NCBI RefSeq assembly: GCF_045063725.1
Contig: NZ_CP173695.1
Direction: 5' to 3' (one strand)
From: Sellimonas catena
Lineage (GTDB): Bacteria; Bacillota; Clostridia; Lachnospirales; Lachnospiraceae
DNA: 64,000 bases
Position numbers and translations under genes: made by a program. Below the pieces are notes generated by a model, which ran no database searches, was not told the DNA's origin, and saw only the letters and a list, made by a program, of their open reading frames with translations. Position 1 is the stretch's first letter; each line of letters starts with the position of its first letter. Below are positions 43,385-50,587 of this stretch, one piece after another.

Positions 43385-43451
43385 ATGTACATAACGATAT
43401 TTAATTTTATCTGCTATAACTGCATGGTATTCAAAACATCCGCCTTTTTTG

Positions 43452-43542
43452 ATTAGCTGGATTTTTGGCACGATTTTGGGGCTGATTAGCAGGAAGGGCA
43501 TTTTCATTAGCAAGAACAGCCCGTTTTCTGCTAAAAATTAGC
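43452..43542 (+). repeat. ATTAGC repeats, possible RepA iterons
   Basis: The word ATTAGC occurs at 43452, 43485, 43506 and 43537, with spacings of 33, 21 and 31 bases, near multiples of one helical turn. Two copies extend to ATTAGCTGG. The last is part of the palindrome GCTAAAAATTAGC (43530-43542). The block lies upstream of the repA operon. It could be the replication origin or the operator of the operon. Confidence 0.5.
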
Positions 43543-43659
43543 TGGCGATTTTGTCTTATAACAACCGTTCGATTCTGGAGGGGTTGTCAAAAATCAAATT
43601 TTGGAGTAGAATTTTATCTCATACAGTGAAAGAGCTTTTTCGTAGCTTTTTATATAAGA

Positions 43660-43694
43660 AAAGCCGAAAACCCTTGAAAACAAAGGCTTTCGGC
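43660..43694 (-). terminator. Terminator of the ICE tRNA-Arg
   Basis: GCCGAAAGCCTTTG and CAAGGGTTTTCGGC on the minus strand enclose a short loop, then TTTTCTT. It starts ten bases past the CCA end of the tRNA. Confidence 0.85.
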
Positions 43695-43703
43695 GTTGTT
43701 CAC

Positions 43704-43780
43704 TGGCGTCCATAAGAGGATTTGAACCTCCGACCCCACGCTTAGGAGGCGTGTGCTCTATCCAGCTGAGCTATATGGAC
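43704..43780 (-). tRNA. tRNA-Arg(CCU) carried by the ICE
   Basis: A complete 77-nt tRNA with encoded CCA. The acceptor stem GTCCATA/TATGGAC is perfect. The D arm is GCTC-9-GAGC. The anticodon arm CACGC-CTCCTAA-GCGTG has anticodon CCT. The T arm is GGAGG-TTCAAAT-CCTCT. It differs from the split chromosomal tRNA in all stems but shares the 13-base stretch CGCCTCCTAAGCG around the anticodon. It lies 86 bases inside the ICE end, with its own promoter and terminator, and decodes AGG. Confidence 0.97.
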
Positions 43781-43794
43781 GTGTCTGATATATG

Positions 43795-43823
43795 ATTATA
43801 GCCCGATCAAAGTCGAACTGCAA
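43795..43823 (-). promoter_or_regulatory. Promoter of the ICE tRNA-Arg
   Basis: TTGCAG (43823-43818), 17 bases and a perfect TATAAT (43800-43795) lie on the minus strand. The tRNA 5' end is at 43780. All of this is within the ICE, so the tRNA can be expressed wherever the element lands. Confidence 0.85.
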
Positions 43824-43865
43824 TCCCTTATTTAGTTTTTTTTGAGGTGGCCGTTGTAACGCAAC

Positions 43866-43905
43866 CTTAGGAGGCGGTCGCTCTATCCTGCTGAGCTACG
43901 GAAAC
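43866..43905 (-). pseudogene. 5' half of split tRNA-Arg(CCU), with attachment core
   Basis: On the minus strand from 43905: acceptor strand GTTTCCG, TA, D arm GCTC-9-GAGC, G, 5' anticodon arm ACCGC, loop CTCCTAA and G. After the core (43866-43873) the sequence becomes GGTTGCG, which cannot pair with ACCGC, and no T arm follows. The ICE therefore does not restore the 3' half. The other half is at 2234-2275. Confidence 0.93.
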
Positions 43906-43913
43906 ATAATTGT

Positions 43914-43955
43914 CACAACACCCCTGATTATACCATATCCCGGGGGTGTTGTGAA
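43914..43955 (-). promoter_or_regulatory. Native promoter of the split tRNA-Arg, within a hairpin
   Basis: TTCACA, 17 bases and TATAAT (43932-43927) read leftward toward the 5' half at 43905. The -35 and downstream region form an 11-bp inverted repeat (CACAACACCCC at 43914-43924, GGGGTGTTGTG at 43943-43953). The repeat could also end the DUF3881 transcript. In the integrated state this promoter would transcribe the tRNA stub and run into the ICE. Confidence 0.65.
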
Positions 43956-43959
43956 GCTT

Positions 43960-44838
43960 TTATGAAAAATTAATTTTACCCTGGAGCCAGATATTCGTGC
44001 GGAACCTTCTTCCCACTGCCGGTTCTCCCAGTATATTGGCTTTCGGAATGCAGACATCAAAAATCATTTCATTGACATCCAGTGTGAGAATCATGATTTT
44101 TTCCCTTGTCACCTCATTGATAACCAGATCCATATCCAGGATTTCACCCATGATTGAATACAGGTCACATTCTACGCCGTACGGCATAAAATACGTGTCT
44201 ATAATACTGAAAATATCCTCTGTAACCACTCTTTTGGACACTTTCTGGTACGTATCCATATCTTTGAGTGTCAGTGTCTCTATTGCCTCGGAATCGCCTT
44301 TTCTGGCGGCGCTTACAAGCATCATCCGGTCCCGGAACTGTTCTCTTTGTTCCTTTTTGTCCTTTTCATTTTTTGTGACAGGGAACAGAACAGTACCATC
44401 ATATGCAAGTCCCGCGAGCGTCACGGATGTTTTCTTTTTGCTGAGATTTCCAGACTGAAGTTCTCTTACATACTCCATCGGATTCTGAAGATAAAACATC
44501 AGGGAAATGTCCACTCTGGCATCCTCGCAGATGCCGATATAAGCCTCTTTGTCAATCTTTTTCTCTACAATAACATCCGCGTATGTGGTGATTCCTTTTC
44601 CTTGAAATACAGGCACGCTGTATTCTTTTTCAAAGTTTTCGTCCAGATCCATTACACCGTACATGGCCAGTTCCAGACGCTCTCCAAGAATCTTTCGGAA
44701 TTCACAGTAATCGGTATCTTCATCCAGTATCATTCTTTCATGGGAGGTGAATTCTCTGCGGACTTCCTCTTCCACTTTTCTCATCATGGATCCGGAGATA
44801 TCACCTCCGAACCCGATTGCTTTTGAATATTTATGCAT
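43960..44838 (-). CDS. DUF3881 family protein
   Basis: This 292-residue cytoplasmic protein begins MHKYSKAIGFGGDISGSMMR and matches DUF3881, a family mostly confined to Lachnospiraceae and relatives. It is mixed alpha/beta without known catalytic residues. Its start is one base from the serS stop, so it is at the end of that operon. The function is unknown. Its presence supports the taxonomic assignment. Confidence 0.88.
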   Translation of the reverse strand: MHKYSKAIGFGGDISGSMMRKVEEEVRREFTSHERMILDEDTDYCEFRKILGERLELAMYGVMDLDENFEKEYSVPVFQGKGITTYADVIVEKKIDKEAYIGICEDARVDISLMFYLQNPMEYVRELQSGNLSKKKTSVTLAGLAYDGTVLFPVTKNEKDKKEQREQFRDRMMLVSAARKGDSEAIETLTLKDMDTYQKVSKRVVTEDIFSIIDTYFMPYGVECDLYSIMGEILDMDLVINEVTREKIMILTLDVNEMIFDVCIPKANILGEPAVGRRFRTNIWLQGKINFS

Positions 44839-46118
44839 TATCTGATTTCCTTCATTCCACCCATGTAAGGCTGAAGCGCTTCCGGAATCTTCACAGAGCC
44901 ATCTGCCTGAAGATTGTTTTCCAGAAATGCGATCAGCATTCTTGGCGGCGCTACTACTGTGTTATTGAGTGTATGTGCAAAATATTTCTTTCCGTCCTGT
45001 CCTTTTACACGGATTCCAAGACGTCTTGCCTGAGCGTCTCCAAGGTTGGAGCAGCTTCCTACTTCAAAATATTTTTTCTGTCTTGGAGACCATGCTTCCA
45101 CATCGCAGGACTTCACTTTCAGATCCGCAAGATCTCCGGAGCAGCATTCCAGTGTACGTACCGGGATATCCAGAGTGCGGAAGAAATCTACTGTGTTTTT
45201 CCACATTTTTTCATACCATTCCATACTGTCTTCCGGTTTACATACAACAATCATTTCCTGCTTTTCAAACTGATGTATTCTGTATACACCACGCTCTTCA
45301 ATTCCGTGTGCCCCTTTTTCTTTTCTGAAGCATGGAGAATAACTGGTCAGTGTTCTCGGAAGTGTCTCCTCCGGAAGCATGGAATCAATGAATTTTCCAA
45401 TCATGGAGTGTTCACTTGTTCCGATCAGGTACAGATCTTCTCCTTCAATCTTATACATCATTGCATCCATTTCTGCGAAGCTCATTACTCCGGTCACGAC
45501 ATTGCTGCGGATCATAAACGGCGGTACACAGTAAGTAAATCCGCGGTTAATCATAAAATCTCTTGCATAAGAGATTACCGCTGAGTGAAGCCTTGCAATG
45601 TCCCCCATCAGGTAATAGAAACCGTTTCCTGCCACTTTTCCGGCGCTTTCCAGATCGATTCCATTGAATTTTTCCATGATTTCTGTATGATATGGGATCT
45701 CATAGTCCGGAACAACCGGCTCTCCGAAGCGTTCCAGCTCTACATTTTCGCTGTCATCTTTCCCGATTGGTACAGACGGATCAATGATATTCGGAATCAC
45801 CATCATGATCTTTTTGATTTTCTCTTCTACTTCCTTTTCTTCTGCAGAAAGTTCAGCTGTTCTTCCGGCATTTGCCTCCACCTGTTTTTTCAGTTCTTCC
45901 GCTTCTTCTTTCTTTCCCTGAGCCATGCAGGCACCGATTTGTTTTGAAATTTTGTTCTTATCTGCTCGCAGCGCTTCTACTTCCTGTTTGATTTCACGGT
46001 TTCTCTTGTCAAGTTCCAGTACTTCATCTACCAGCGGCAGTTTATCATCCTGAAATTTCTTTTTGATATTTTCTTTTACTACATCCGGGTTACTTCTGAC
46101 AAACTTAATATCTAACAT
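44838..46118 (-). CDS. serS: Seryl-tRNA synthetase
   Basis: This 426-residue class II synthetase charges tRNA-Ser. The N-terminal long antiparallel coiled coil (about 30-100) contacts the tRNA long arm. The catalytic domain has motif 2 (CFRKEKGAHGIEERGVYRIH) and motif 3 (NTVVAPPRMLIAFLEN). The length is normal. Only 17 bases separate it from the DUF4446 gene, and I see no T-box leader at this point. It belongs to a parA-parB-DUF4446-serS-DUF3881 operon. Confidence 0.97.
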   Translation of the reverse strand: MLDIKFVRSNPDVVKENIKKKFQDDKLPLVDEVLELDKRNREIKQEVEALRADKNKISKQIGACMAQGKKEEAEELKKQVEANAGRTAELSAEEKEVEEKIKKIMMVIPNIIDPSVPIGKDDSENVELERFGEPVVPDYEIPYHTEIMEKFNGIDLESAGKVAGNGFYYLMGDIARLHSAVISYARDFMINRGFTYCVPPFMIRSNVVTGVMSFAEMDAMMYKIEGEDLYLIGTSEHSMIGKFIDSMLPEETLPRTLTSYSPCFRKEKGAHGIEERGVYRIHQFEKQEMIVVCKPEDSMEWYEKMWKNTVDFFRTLDIPVRTLECCSGDLADLKVKSCDVEAWSPRQKKYFEVGSCSNLGDAQARRLGIRVKGQDGKKYFAHTLNNTVVAPPRMLIAFLENNLQADGSVKIPEALQPYMGGMKEIR

Positions 46119-46135
46119 TTTAAACTCTTCCTTCC

Positions 46136-46663
46136 TTATTCTATTCCTGCCAGTTCCTCTGAATCACCATACATAGCCTGTTCCAGTGATTCCGCCTCTT
46201 CCTCGGCAAGTTCTGTGTGACATTCTCCGTTCACAATTTCTTTTATATAAATGTAACATCCTTCTCTGCTGTGCATGGCATTTAAGATCCAGCCATTGTC
46301 TTCTCCATCCAGTATCGTAAACGCAAAGCTCAATTTCCCGCCCATTTCATTAAAAGCATCGTACTGCACCAGTCCCGTTTTCTGAATACTTCCACTGATT
46401 TTTTCTTTTAATGACCGCAGTTCCATCTGATTCTGTCCGGAAAGTTCTTCAATCCTCTCCATTTCTTCCAGGTGACGCCGGATATTATCTTCCAGCGTCT
46501 TCCCGTCGCTTCCTCGCATAAACCGGGAATAGCTTCTTTTCAGTCGATTATACTTCATGTTGAGACTCACAAGAAAAGCTCCCAGTATAATCAGAATCAG
46601 AAACATGACAATCAGAATATATGCCGGATCAATACCTATCGATTCCAGAATTTTACTCTGCAT
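46136..46663 (-). CDS. DUF4446 family membrane-anchored protein
   Basis: This 175-residue protein has one N-terminal membrane helix (residues about 12-32, YILIVMFLILIILGAFLVSL) followed by a coiled coil and a compact domain (YDAFNEMGGKLSFAFTILDG). That is DUF4446, commonly found next to parB in clostridia. It is one base from the parB stop, hence co-translated. A link to chromosome segregation is suggested only by position. Confidence 0.88.
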   Translation of the reverse strand: MQSKILESIGIDPAYILIVMFLILIILGAFLVSLNMKYNRLKRSYSRFMRGSDGKTLEDNIRRHLEEMERIEELSGQNQMELRSLKEKISGSIQKTGLVQYDAFNEMGGKLSFAFTILDGEDNGWILNAMHSREGCYIYIKEIVNGECHTELAEEEAESLEQAMYGDSEELAGIE

Positions 46664-46664
46664 C

Positions 46665-47585
46665 TTATCTGACTTCCTCTCTAATACTCATGATCATCTC
46701 AAACAGTCTTTCCAGTTCTTCGTCAGAATAATACTCTATTTCTATTTTTCCTTTACCATTTGCCTTTCTGTTGACGCTGACTTTCGTTCCCATGATTCCT
46801 TTCATTTTTTCCTCCAGATCATGGTAAATAAAATCATTTTCCTTTTTTACTTTCTTTTTCTCCGGTTTTGGTTTATTCCATTCACGGATCAGCTTTTCTG
46901 TCTCTCTTACACTCAGTTTTTCATCAAAAACCTGAGTTGCAGCCGCATATTGTTCTTCCTTATCTTCCAAAGCAAGAAGTGCCCTTGCATGTCCACTTGA
47001 AATCATATCGTCAATCAGCATCTGTTGTACTCTTTCATCCAGCTTCAGGAGACGGATCGAATTCGTTACTGCTGTTCTGCTCTTTCCAACACGCTCCGCG
47101 ATTTCATCCTGCTTCATGGAAAACTCTTCCATCAGTCTTTTATATGCCTGTGCTTCTTCTACTGGATTCAGGTTTTCTCTCTGAATGTTTTCGATCAGAG
47201 CAATCTCAACGACTTCCTGTTTTGAATATTCTCTTATAATCACTGGCACTTCCTTGACTCCGGCCAGCTTAGCTGCCCTCCATCTCCGTTCTCCGGCGAT
47301 AATTTCATAATATCCGTCCTTTTTCTGTACAAGAAGCGGCTGCAGCACTCCAAACTGCTTGATCGACTCTGCAAGTTCCAGAAGGGAATCTTCCTCAAAA
47401 TTTCTTCTCGGCTGTTCTCTGTTTGGTTCAATCATATTGATTTTCACCAGTTTTTCTCCAGTTGATACCGCTTCTTCTGTTTTTTCCTTTGCAGGCGTAC
47501 TCTTTTTGGCCGAACGGTTATCCGGGATCAGACTGTCCAGTCCCTTTCCAAGTCCTTTTCCTAATCCACTTCTTTTCGCTGTCAT
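46665..47585 (-). CDS. parB: Chromosomal ParB/Spo0J
   Basis: This 306-residue chromosome-segregation protein binds the parS sites at 48416-48695 and 49816. It has the ParB domain with GERRWRA (CTP-binding box), an HTH domain around residues 140-210 (QDEIAERVGKSRTAVTNSIR) and a C-terminal dimerisation part. It is overlapped by parA (ATGA). It would load SMC near the origin and regulate initiation through ParA. Confidence 0.96.
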   Translation of the reverse strand: MTAKRSGLGKGLGKGLDSLIPDNRSAKKSTPAKEKTEEAVSTGEKLVKINMIEPNREQPRRNFEEDSLLELAESIKQFGVLQPLLVQKKDGYYEIIAGERRWRAAKLAGVKEVPVIIREYSKQEVVEIALIENIQRENLNPVEEAQAYKRLMEEFSMKQDEIAERVGKSRTAVTNSIRLLKLDERVQQMLIDDMISSGHARALLALEDKEEQYAAATQVFDEKLSVRETEKLIREWNKPKPEKKKVKKENDFIYHDLEEKMKGIMGTKVSVNRKANGKGKIEIEYYSDEELERLFEMIMSIREEVR

Positions 47586-48352
47586 TCTTCTTCTCCTTTA
47601 TGAATAACTTCATCTGCCAATAGCATATAACTCTCTGCTCCGGTTGACTTTGGATCATACAGATTAATCGGCATACCATAGCTTGGCGCCTCAGCAAGTC
47701 TGATATTTCTCGGAATGATGGTCTTGTAGATCGTCTGTTCCAGGTTATCTTTTACATTTTCCACTACCTGAAGTGAAAGATTTGTTCTCGCATCATACAT
47801 TGTGAACACGACGCCTTCCATCTTCAGATTCTCATTCAATCTTTCCTGTACAAGTTCAATTGTGTGGATCAGCTGGCTTAATCCCTCCAGAGCATAGTAT
47901 TCACACTGAATCGGGACCAGTACACTGTCAGCTGTCGTCATCGCATTGATTGTCAACATATTCAAAGACGGAGGGCAGTCGATAATCACATAATCATAAT
48001 TTTCTCTTATCTTTGCCACCTCATCTCTGAGGATATATTCTTTGTTTTCTACTCCAATCATTTCGATTTCGGCGGCCGACAAATCAATATTTGTAGGAAG
48101 CACGTCCAGATTTTCAATCACTTCTTTGCACAGAACCTCTTCAATTCCTGCTTTTCCAATGATCAGATCATAGACTGTATTTTCTACCTGATCTTTCTCT
48201 ACCCCCAGCCCGCTGGTCATATTTCCCTGCGGGTCCATGTCAATCGCCAATACTTTCTGTCCTTTTGCCGCCAGACACGAGGATAAATTAATAGCTGTTG
48301 TCGTCTTGCCGACGCCGCCTTTCTGATTGGCAACCGCAATTATTCTACCCAT
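47582..48352 (-). CDS. parA: Chromosomal ParA/Soj
   Basis: This 256-residue ParA ATPase has KGGVGKTTTAINL near residue 10, MDPQGNMTSG and the DCPPSLNML motif. With ParB and parS it separates new origins and can modulate DnaA. The RBS is AAAGGTGA. A -10-like TATAAT (minus, 48387-48382) lies upstream, followed by the parS array, so ParB spreading may repress the operon. No anomaly is seen. Confidence 0.96.
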   Translation of the reverse strand: MGRIIAVANQKGGVGKTTTAINLSSCLAAKGQKVLAIDMDPQGNMTSGLGVEKDQVENTVYDLIIGKAGIEEVLCKEVIENLDVLPTNIDLSAAEIEMIGVENKEYILRDEVAKIRENYDYVIIDCPPSLNMLTINAMTTADSVLVPIQCEYYALEGLSQLIHTIELVQERLNENLKMEGVVFTMYDARTNLSLQVVENVKDNLEQTIYKTIIPRNIRLAEAPSYGMPINLYDPKSTGAESYMLLADEVIHKGEEE

Positions 48353-48851
48353 TTATACTTCACCTTTCTTTCATAAGCCTTATTATAACATTTTTTATTT
48401 CTATAATCTATATAATGTTTCATGTGAAACATGAAAAATTCGTAACGATTCAGCTATGTGGTTCAGATTTCGGTGAAATGTTCCACGTGAAACAAAAAAA
48501 TTTCGTATTCATTCAGCTCCATAACTCAAATTTCAGCAGAATGTTTCACGTGGAACATCAAGAAACTCGTGTCAATTCAGCTGTGCAGCTCCGATTTCGG
48601 CAAAAATGTTTCACGTGGAACATTTTGGAACAAAACCAGGTCTTTGTCTTCAAGCTAAAATCGTCCCTCAAACACATGATGTTTCACGTGAAACATTTTC
48701 TTTTTGCACCAAACCACTGCGCCTTGAATTCTCGATGAGCAATAACCAAAACAAGAATCGTGTCGAAAATTTCATACATTCACTTCTTTTCTTGCTCTAT
48801 CCAATGTAGTATAATATATCATAAGAATAACTATGAAAGTTGGCCGAATTT
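48353..48851. promoter_or_regulatory. parS array in the parA-hydrolase intergenic region
   Basis: Five 16-bp parS sites, TGTTTCACGTGAAACA or one-mismatch forms, lie at 48416-48431, 48479-48494, 48542-48557, 48607-48622 and 48680-48695. The first four are the ends of tandem units of 63-65 bp. The spacers are also related: each contains TTCGT, ATTCAGCT and a TTTC(G/A)GC(A/T/G) block. No gene is present. Confidence 0.92.
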
Positions 48852-49802
48852 ATGAAGAAAAAAATAAGATCTTTTGTTATCCTGACTGCCTTATGTGCAG
48901 CTACAATACATATTATAAACAGAACGATTCATCATCTCTCTACACTGCATAATCTGCTTCACAAAGAGAATGAATCTGATTATGAATGGCGTTTTGGGAA
49001 GATTCATTATAGAAAATGCGGCACTGGGAAGCCTTTGCTGCTGCTCCACGATCTTGCTCCGGCAAGCTCATCTGTAGAGTGGTCTCACATTGTTCCTTTA
49101 CTTTCCAGGGAGCATACTGTTTATACGGTAGATCTTCTCGGATGTGGTCAGTCAGATAAGCCAAACCTGACCTATACCAATTTTCTGTATGTACAGATGA
49201 TTTCCGATTTTATCAAACATGTAGTCCATGAACCTGTAGATGTCATCGCCACTGGTGCTTCTGCTCCTCTTGTAGCAATGACAGCAACCTCCAGCCAGGA
49301 ACTAATTGATAAAATGATCTTCGTTAATCCGCAGAGCCTGCATGAGTTGGCTAAAATACCTTCCAAGCGCAGCAAATTATTATATCACTTTATCAATATG
49401 CCACTGCTTGGCACTTTCCTTTATAATATCTTGTTCTGCCGGAGACGGATTGCCGCAAAATCGGAAGAAGCATTCTTTGATCCTGCTCAGATCGATGAGC
49501 TTATGGTCAATACCTATTATGAGTCTGCTCATCTGGATCATATGCATTCCAGATACCTGTTTGCAAGCATCCGCGGAAACTATACGAATGTGAACCTTGC
49601 ACCATTCCTTTCAAGGATCACACACAGTATCTTTATTATTACCGGTGCTGAGAATCCTCTCTTTATTGAGAACGCATCCCAGTATCAAAAATACCTTCCG
49701 TCAATCGAAATTGTCTCCATGGGAGAGACAAAAGCCTATCCTCACATTGAAAAACCGGAAGAATTTTGCGAACAGGTTGAGATCCTTCTTGATCCAAAAT
49801 AA
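48852..49802 (+). CDS. Alpha/beta hydrolase, membrane-anchored
   Basis: This 316-residue protein has an N-terminal hydrophobic segment (about 5-22) and an alpha/beta hydrolase fold: oxyanion strand LLLLHDLAPASSSVEW, nucleophile elbow GASAP (not the usual GxSxG) near residue 136, and a C-terminal TKAYPHIEKPEEF with the likely catalytic His. It is the only rightward gene between the ICE and oriC. TTG at 48840 is an alternative start. The substrate is unknown. Confidence 0.8.
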   Translation: MKKKIRSFVILTALCAATIHIINRTIHHLSTLHNLLHKENESDYEWRFGKIHYRKCGTGKPLLLLHDLAPASSSVEWSHIVPLLSREHTVYTVDLLGCGQSDKPNLTYTNFLYVQMISDFIKHVVHEPVDVIATGASAPLVAMTATSSQELIDKMIFVNPQSLHELAKIPSKRSKLLYHFINMPLLGTFLYNILFCRRRIAAKSEEAFFDPAQIDELMVNTYYESAHLDHMHSRYLFASIRGNYTNVNLAPFLSRITHSIFIITGAENPLFIENASQYQKYLPSIEIVSMGETKAYPHIEKPEEFCEQVEILLDPK

Positions 49803-49803
49803 C

Positions 49804-49843
49804 AAAAAAAATGAGTGTTTCACGTGAAACACTCATTTTTTTA
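49804..49843. terminator. parS-containing bidirectional terminator
   Basis: The perfect hairpin AAAAAAATGAGTGTTTCACG and its complement contain parS (49816-49831) as the inner 16 bases. A and T tracts flank both arms. It separates the convergent hydrolase and rsmG genes. Confidence 0.88.
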
Positions 49844-49855
49844 TTACTGTTTTTA

Positions 49856-50569
49856 TTACTGTAATGGCTCTTTTGCAGGCAGGCCTGCTTTTCTCGGATA
49901 TTTCTTTGCCGTAGATTTGATTTTCTTAATTTTAATGAATGAACGGCCAATCTCGGTTCCCTGCAGCTTGAACTTATACACTTCTTCGATTGTTCCTCCA
50001 AGAATTTTTGCCGCATTGCGTGCCTGTTCTACTTCTTCATCCACTTCTTCCGACTTATACGGTACAAAATAGCCGCCAACTTTTACATAAGGAAGGCAAT
50101 ATTCCGATAAAGTGGCCAGATTTGCCACTGCGCGCGATACACAAAGGTCAAACTTTTCTCTATAATCCGCCTTTTTAGCGAAATCTTCTGCTCTTCCATG
50201 GATCGTTTCAATTCCGTTAAGTCCCAGCTTTGCAATTACCTCATTCAGAAAACGGATTCTTTTATTTAATGAATCCAGCAACACAACTTTGATCTCTGGA
50301 AAGACGATTTTAAGCGGAATTCCCGGAAATCCGGCTCCGCTCCCCACATCGATCAATGATGATACCTTTGTCATATCACAGCTTTTGACAATCGAAAGGC
50401 TGTCCAGGAAATGCTTTTCATTCACTTCCTCATATTCTGTAATTCCGGTGAGATTCATTACCTTGTTCCATTCCACCAGAATATCATAATACTGATCAAA
50501 CTGTTCGTACTGTCTGTCCGTCAGGGAAAGACCGATCTCTTTTAATCTTGCTTCAAACACCTTATCCAC
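49856..50569 (-). CDS. rsmG: 16S rRNA m7G527 methyltransferase RsmG
   Basis: This 237-residue SAM-dependent methyltransferase (GidB) modifies G527 of 16S rRNA; its loss gives low-level streptomycin resistance. It has the glycine-rich motif I (LIDVGSGAGFPGIPLKIVFP) and motif SRAVANLATLSEYCLPYVKV. A basic C-terminal tail (KKIKSTAKKYPRKAGLPAKE) is present. It is 18 bases downstream of mnmG in the same operon. Length is typical. Confidence 0.96.
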   Translation of the reverse strand: MDKVFEARLKEIGLSLTDRQYEQFDQYYDILVEWNKVMNLTGITEYEEVNEKHFLDSLSIVKSCDMTKVSSLIDVGSGAGFPGIPLKIVFPEIKVVLLDSLNKRIRFLNEVIAKLGLNGIETIHGRAEDFAKKADYREKFDLCVSRAVANLATLSEYCLPYVKVGGYFVPYKSEEVDEEVEQARNAAKILGGTIEEVYKFKLQGTEIGRSFIKIKKIKSTAKKYPRKAGLPAKEPLQ

Positions 50570-50587
50570 TCTTCTTCTCCTTTCCCG

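Larger units (their letters stand above)
2268..43873. mobile_element. Tn1549/CTn4-type integrative conjugative element, about 41.6 kb
   Basis: The 8-bp direct repeat CTTAGGAG at 2268-2275 and 43866-43873 bounds the element. Each copy sits in the anticodon loop of one half of the same tRNA-Arg gene. Inside are a tyrosine integrase at the left end, regulators, relaxase and MobC, VirD4, VirB4, VirB6, PrgI and NlpC conjugation proteins, RepA and ParA/ParB, topoisomerase III and a giant methylase-helicase. The gene content and order match the family typified by C. difficile CTn4 (CD1107, CD1108) and Tn1549. Core conjugation genes look intact, so transfer is plausible. Confidence 0.93.

Noticed and set aside
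43292..43513. In-frame extension of the zinc-binding protein to 148 residues
   Set aside because: It passes through a strong terminator and lacks a ribosome site; TTG at 43291 has GGAGG at good spacing. It is kept only as a possible leader peptide.
46119..46135. T-box riboswitch before serS
   Set aside because: Only 17 bases separate serS from the upstream gene, so there is no room.
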